DNA of 7,990 bases, from positions 1 to 7,990 of the forward strand of contig JAZDHC010000314.1 of the NCBI GenBank assembly GCA_043806395.1, in the 5' to 3' direction. The notes beneath the pieces were generated by a model that worked only from the letters and a program-made list of their open reading frames with translations, was not told where the DNA came from and made no database searches. The position numbers and the translations under genes were made by a program. Origin of the DNA: CG2-30-40-21 sp043806395 (GTDB lineage: Bacteria > UBA9089 > CG2-30-40-21). Shown piece after piece: positions 5,755 to 7,990 of this stretch. Position 1 is the stretch's first letter. The number at the start of each line of letters is the position of its first letter.

Positions 5755-5834
5755 TTTTCGCTCGCAATTGTGAAAGTAAACTCACGATGGCAATCTTCGT
5801 AGCTTGCAAAATCCACAGGTTATTGAGCAGTTAC

Positions 5835-5842
5835 CGTTCAGC
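5835..5842. repeat. Target-site duplication CGTTCAGC, right
   Basis: This is the right-hand partner of 5387-5394 and directly follows the terminal TGAGCAGTTAC. The two copies are identical. Confidence 0.75.
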
Positions 5843-5888
5843 CATTAGCAGTGAAAGACTAAAGCATGAACTTCAGCCATATATTTCT

Positions 5889-6007
5889 GAATCTCGAAAT
5901 TGCGAATCGCGAATCGTAGGAAGCAACTCCGGAAGAAATTGCGAATCCGTTCCTTTTCTGCAGATTCGCAATTCGAGATTCACGATTCGAGATTCGAGAT
6001 TCGAGAT
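5889..6007. repeat. Inverted repeat and 7-bp tandem repeat (GATTCGA words)
   Basis: GAATCTCGAAATTGCGAATC (5889-5908) faces GATTCGCAATTCGAGATTC (5963-5981), with one base of slippage. Directly after, GATTCGA is repeated in tandem with a 7-bp period about 3.4 times (5984-6007). The stretch lies between the MITE's right duplication and the methyltransferase promoter. Apart from these repeats nothing else was recognised in the gene-free stretch from 5843 to 6060, and no protein is likely here. Confidence 0.6.
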
Positions 6008-6077
6008 GCTGCTCACTCTGGCAGCTGACTGCAGAATGCAATCATATCTTTGTTGAAGAAAAATGTCAAGAAAAAAT

Positions 6078-6106
6078 TTGACAAGGTCAAGGTTTTATGA
6101 TATTAT
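6078..6106 (+). promoter_or_regulatory. Sigma-70 promoter of the methyltransferase gene
   Basis: A perfect -35 TTGACA (6078-6083) and a -10 TATTAT (6101-6106), one base from consensus, are 17 bp apart, with TG one base before the -10. TTATGATATWAT is shared with the promoter at 314-342. Transcription would start near 6113, about 65 bases before the first start codon. TGTCAA (6064-6069) forms an inverted pair with the -35 hexamer itself and could be an operator half, but this is weak. Confidence 0.72.
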
Positions 6107-6177
6107 TTGCTTGTGAATAGTAGTATGGGCTGCGGCATGCCGTTCCTCATGCTGCTGTATTTGTATATTAACGAGAA

Positions 6178-6909
6178 ATGGGATGGGTAGTTATGACAAA
6201 TTTAATGACAATAGCCCTAAAAAGAACAGATGAATCTGCTTCTACTTACAATAAATGGATTTATAGTCAAATCAGACCCTTTTTGGGAAGTAAAATATTA
6301 GAGATAGGTTGCGGCATTGGCAATATTACCCGTTTACTGATGGAAGATAGGTTTGTAGCGGCGACAGACATGGATAGTGATTATTTGTCCTATCTTGAGG
6401 AAATATCAGAGGGTTGGAAAAATAGACCCAAAATAGTCAAACTTGATATTGCCTCTTCTATCTCACCAGAGCTAAGAGGGTATCAATTTGATACTGTTGT
6501 GTGCTTAAATGTACTTGAGCATATCTTAGATGATGCTAATGCCCTTAGAAACATATATCAACTCTTGTCTCCTGGCGGCAGATTAGTTTTGTTGGTTCCG
6601 GCAGGGCAATATCTTTACAACAAATTAGATAATGCCCTTGAACATTATCGGCGATACAAAAAGAAAGAATTGACTCAACAGGTACTCGGAAGCGGCTTTA
6701 AGCTGATTAAGTGTTCAAATTTCAATTTGTTTGGCATCTTAGGCTGGTGGATATCAGGTAAGGTTTTCAAAAGGGATGTAGTTGAGCAAAAGGAACTTTC
6801 ACTTTTCGATTTCTTTGTTCCCCTATTTAGAAGATTAGAACAGGTCATCCCGCCCATTATCGGGCTTTCGCTTATCTGTATAGCTTATCGGCCCGATGAT
6901 AATGGATGA
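6178..6909 (+). CDS. Class I SAM-dependent methyltransferase
   Basis: This 243-residue Rossmann-fold methyltransferase should use S-adenosylmethionine as methyl donor. Motif I is ILEIGCGIGN (40-49). The ribose-binding acidic residues follow in TDMDSDYL (63-70), motif IV-like CLNVLEHI is at 109-116, and LSPGGRLVLLVPA (130-142) forms the later strand. A DNALEHYRRYKKKEL stretch (151-165) is familiar from methyltransferases found among polysaccharide or lipid-glycan genes. The substrate is unknown, and quinone or small-molecule methylation cannot be excluded. Residues 185-200 and 224-236 are hydrophobic but probably not membrane-spanning. ATG 6178 has only GAGAA upstream; ATG 6193 (protein start MTNLMT) follows GGATGGG and is a fair alternative. 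It has its own strong promoter and stands alone as a transcription unit. An inverted-repeat element begins 29 bases after the stop. Confidence 0.88.
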   Translation: MGWVVMTNLMTIALKRTDESASTYNKWIYSQIRPFLGSKILEIGCGIGNITRLLMEDRFVAATDMDSDYLSYLEEISEGWKNRPKIVKLDIASSISPELRGYQFDTVVCLNVLEHILDDANALRNIYQLLSPGGRLVLLVPAGQYLYNKLDNALEHYRRYKKKELTQQVLGSGFKLIKCSNFNLFGILGWWISGKVFKRDVVEQKELSLFDFFVPLFRRLEQVIPPIIGLSLICIAYRPDDNG

Positions 6910-6938
6910 TAGATAGAGATGAGAATCGACATTTTGTT

Positions 6939-7071
6939 TACAGAGAAAGAGCCACAAAGGGTGTAAACCCATAGATGCAACCCTTGTCAGGCTCTTCTTG
7001 TTATGTAATTACCTTATTATTGTTGAAATATTTCCCTATAGATTTACACCCTTTGTGGTTCTTTCCCTGTA
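6939..7071. repeat. Free-standing inverted-repeat core element, copy C
   Basis: TACAGAGAAAGAGCCACAAA plus GGGTGTAAA (6939-6967) faces TTTACACCCTTTGTGG plus TTCTTTCCCTGTA (7043-7071): 29-bp arms with two mismatches. The 75-bp middle is recognisably related to the cores within the MITEs at 3828-4182 and 5395-5834 (GGCTCTTCT, GTTAT, TTATTGTT and TTTCCCTA words). It carries no GTAACTGCTCA ends here, so it is a separate repeat unit. As RNA it would fold into a long stem downstream of the methyltransferase gene. No target duplication is obvious. Confidence 0.6.
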
Positions 7072-7104
7072 TCTGTATTCTGTGCTTCAAGAGCAGACTC
7101 AAGG

Positions 7105-7133
7105 GGTCTGTCCCAATTTTGGACAGACACAGG
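7105..7133. repeat. Hairpin GTCTGTCC/GGACAGAC beside the tandem array
   Basis: GTCTGTCC (7106-7113) and GGACAGAC (7121-7128) form an 8-bp stem around a CAATTTT loop. The sequence uses the same words as the adjoining 22-bp units and may be a diverged relative of the repeat that seeded the array. Confidence 0.45.
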
Positions 7134-7265
7134 GGTCTATTTGGGCAGACACATAGGTCTATTTGGGCAGACACATAGGTCTATTTGGGCAGACACATAG
7201 GTCTATTTGGGCAGACACATAGGTCTATTTGGGCAGACACATAGGTCTATTTGGGCAGACACATA
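7134..7265. repeat. Perfect 22-bp tandem repeat, six copies
   Basis: The unit GGTCTATTTGGGCAGACACA plus TA is repeated six times without a mismatch (7134-7155, 7156-7177, 7178-7199, 7200-7221, 7222-7243, 7244-7265), then a partial GGTCT. The right edge completes a GTAG-headed hairpin (7253-7278), so the array looks like amplification of one half of that palindrome. There are no unique spacers. The minus-strand murC remnant reads into the array and takes its stop codon from it. Perfect identity implies recent expansion or active slippage. Assembly copy number should be treated with caution. Confidence 0.9.
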
Positions 7266-7747
7266 GGTCTGCCCCTACTACTCTCCCACAATCTTTTCCC
7301 TACCTTCCAAATATCACCTGCACCCAGCGTAATTACCACATCTTGCGGACAGACAAACCCATGCAAAAAATCAATTATCTCCTCAGGGGTTTGCAAAAAC
7401 ATTACCCTTGAATGTCCTGATTCCACCAGGCTTTTTACAACTAAGGATGCATCCACCCCTTCTATTGGTTTTTCGCCTGCCCCATAGATATTTGTAACTA
7501 CAACTACATCCGCATCATTAAAGCATTGTCCAAAGTCTTTTGCTAATGCTTTTGTACGGGTGTAGCGATGTGGCTGGAATACGGCTACAACCCTTCTATT
7601 GGTTGATTTGACAGCAGACAGGGTAGCTGCTATCTCTGTGGGGTGATGGACATAATCGTCAATAATCGTAATATTATTAGCCTCTCCTACTATCTGAAAT
7701 CTTCTTTGCACCCCGCTATAGGCACCAAGTGCCTCAACAATCTTCTC
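7247..7747 (-). pseudogene. murC: murC remnant, C-terminal part of UDP-N-acetylmuramate--L-alanine ligase
   Basis: Intact MurC adds L-alanine to UDP-MurNAc in cytoplasmic peptidoglycan synthesis and is about 450-480 residues long. Here only about 166 codons remain. The frame opens after an in-frame TAA (7748-7750) with EKIVEALGAYSGVQRRFQIVGE, which in MurC lies at the start of the C-terminal domain. Family motifs follow: DDYVHHPTEI (30-39), FQPHRYTRT (57-65), YGAGE (88-92) and LGAGDI (141-146). The ATP-binding and central domains are absent from the visible sequence upstream. A GTG at 7709-7711 could nominally start a product but lies mid-domain. The final residues GRPMCLPK and the stop come from the tandem repeat, so the native 3' end is altered too. 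The break lies next to a DUF4338-type gene, suggesting insertion or rearrangement. A functional murC presumably exists elsewhere. Confidence 0.85.
7253..7278 (-). repeat. REP-like hairpin with GTAG head
   Basis: On the minus strand GTAG (7275-7278) is directly followed by GGGCAGAC (7267-7274), loop CTATGT and GTCTGCCC (7253-7260), a perfect 8-bp stem. The design matches the hairpins at 3898-3955 and 5452-5476. It overlaps the last 22-bp tandem unit and the 3' end of the murC remnant. Confidence 0.55.
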
Positions 7748-7837
7748 TTACTGCTTATCTGCGATTTTATATTGTCGTGTAGTATTTTACATTCTATCAC
7801 AGATACTAATATTGTAAATATTCAGTAAACCCCCCTA
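7748..7837. other. Junction between murC remnant and DUF4338 gene
   Basis: This AT-rich stretch separates the broken 5' edge of murC from the stop codon of the DUF4338 gene. It matches neither protein family. It probably holds the downstream end of whatever segment brought the DUF4338 gene. No terminal inverted repeat can be assigned, because the other end lies outside the window. Confidence 0.4.
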
Positions 7838-7990
7838 TTAAGGATGAGTTGAGGAGAGTATTTGGCGAAAGGATTTATTAAGAGGGTAGACGAAGATATC
7901 TTTGATGGGAAGGGAATATTTATTGTAGCGGTCAAGTTTACCACGGCCTTTAGTTTGTCCGAGTAGAATCCAATTGGCGGCACGATAACA
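7838..7990 (-). CDS. DUF4338 / DruA-family protein, C-terminal part
   Basis: The minus strand is open from the window edge to TAA (7838-7840), giving the last 50 residues of a gene that starts outside. It begins CYRAANWILLGQTKGRGKLD, followed by LPIKDIFVYPLNKSFRQIL (27-45). From memory, a [C]YRAANW..LG.TKGRG motif followed by K.I.VYPL...FR..L is the C-terminal signature of the DUF4338 family, which includes DruA of the Druantia anti-phage system. Many stand-alone members occur in multiple copies in environmental genomes, and their role is unclear. No other Druantia gene is visible. Its position at the broken edge of murC makes a mobile-element origin plausible. Family recognition is fairly firm; the biological role is not. 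Confidence 0.72.
   Translation of the reverse strand, partial: CYRAANWILLGQTKGRGKLDRYNKYSLPIKDIFVYPLNKSFRQILSSTHP

Larger units (their letters stand above)
5395..5834. mobile_element. MITE copy with perfect 8-bp target duplication
   Basis: This 440-bp element has ends GTAACTGCTCA (5395-5405) and TGAGCAGTTAC (5824-5834), perfectly inverted. The inversion continues imperfectly as ATATCCTGTGG facing CCACAGGTTAT. The flanks are identical: CGTTCAGC at 5387-5394 and 5835-5842. Joining the flanks restores a continuous GTAAGCGTTCAGCCATTAGC. The interior is nested: a GTAG REP-like hairpin (5452-5476), the AAAGGGTGTAAA-type core (5502-5754), and within that an AGGAGTCAG palindrome (5558-5650). GTAA ends and an 8-bp duplication fit IS66-family movement in trans. 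It lies just upstream of the minus-strand GT9 gene and has no credible coding content. Confidence 0.8.

Noticed and set aside
3828..5834. Composite transposon carrying the glycosyltransferase between two MITEs
   Set aside because: The right element has its own perfect 8-bp duplication, so it inserted alone. The outermost flanks (CAAGCAGG and CGTTCAGC) do not match.
5739..6056. 105-residue plus-strand ORF (and a similar one at 4027-4245)
   Set aside because: Both are readings of the duplicated MITE right end and adjacent repeats, which is why their first residues agree; not genes.
7134..7265. CRISPR array
   Set aside because: The 22-bp units abut directly with no unique spacers and there are no cas genes; it is a plain tandem repeat.
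6975..7487. Plus-strand ORFs across the tandem array and murC
   Set aside because: They are built from the 22-bp repeat (66-bp coding period) or lie antisense to the clear murC frame.
7709..7711. GTG as a genuine start of a short murC-like gene
   Set aside because: The family sequence continues 12 codons upstream of it to the in-frame stop, and the remaining piece lacks the ATP-binding and substrate domains.

Overview
The window is AT-rich bacterial DNA, probably from an uncultured or environmental Gram-negative-like organism. A heptosyltransferase-type family 9 glycosyltransferase hints at a cell envelope with LPS-like glycans, and molybdenum cofactor genes hint at molybdoenzyme (often anaerobic) metabolism. 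I cannot name the phylum. Genes occupy about 70% of the window. Four gene-free stretches (246-867, 3813-4167, 5338-6177 and 6910-7246) are packed with small mobile and palindromic repeats.

Layout from the left. The first 245 bases are the 3' end of a reverse transcriptase, most like those of diversity-generating retroelements (DGRs). Next come 620 bp made of three adjoining fold-back elements, then a plus-strand cluster: a phosphohexomutase, overlapping by four bases a small HEPN-domain protein, then moaC and mobA of molybdenum cofactor synthesis. A minus-strand family 9 glycosyltransferase follows, bracketed by two related insertion elements. A plus-strand class I methyltransferase with its own good sigma-70 promoter comes next. 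The right end holds a 5'-truncated murC remnant (minus strand) whose 3' end runs into a perfect 22-bp tandem repeat. Beyond it lies the C-terminal end of a DUF4338/DruA-family gene, which continues out of the window.

The main non-genic result is a family of miniature elements with termini GTAACTRCTCA. Two copies (343-545 and 5395-5834) are bounded by perfect 8-bp direct repeats, GATATAAT and CGTTCAGC, as expected of transposition. The GTAA ends and 8-bp duplications match what is known of IS66-family elements, so these look like IS66-type MITEs moved in trans. No transposase is in the window. The first copy sits immediately after a promoter -10 box, and its target duplication has duplicated that box. 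The interiors of two copies carry further palindromes, some with the GTAG-plus-hairpin layout of REP sequences. A second inverted-repeat element (ends near ACAAAGGGTGTAAA) occurs inside two of these copies and once on its own.

The genes do not form one pathway. moaC and mobA act in the same cofactor route. The mutase, glycosyltransferase, methyltransferase and murC remnant fit cell-envelope or glycan metabolism. The DGR-type RT, HEPN protein, DruA-family gene and repeats give the region an accessory, mobile character.
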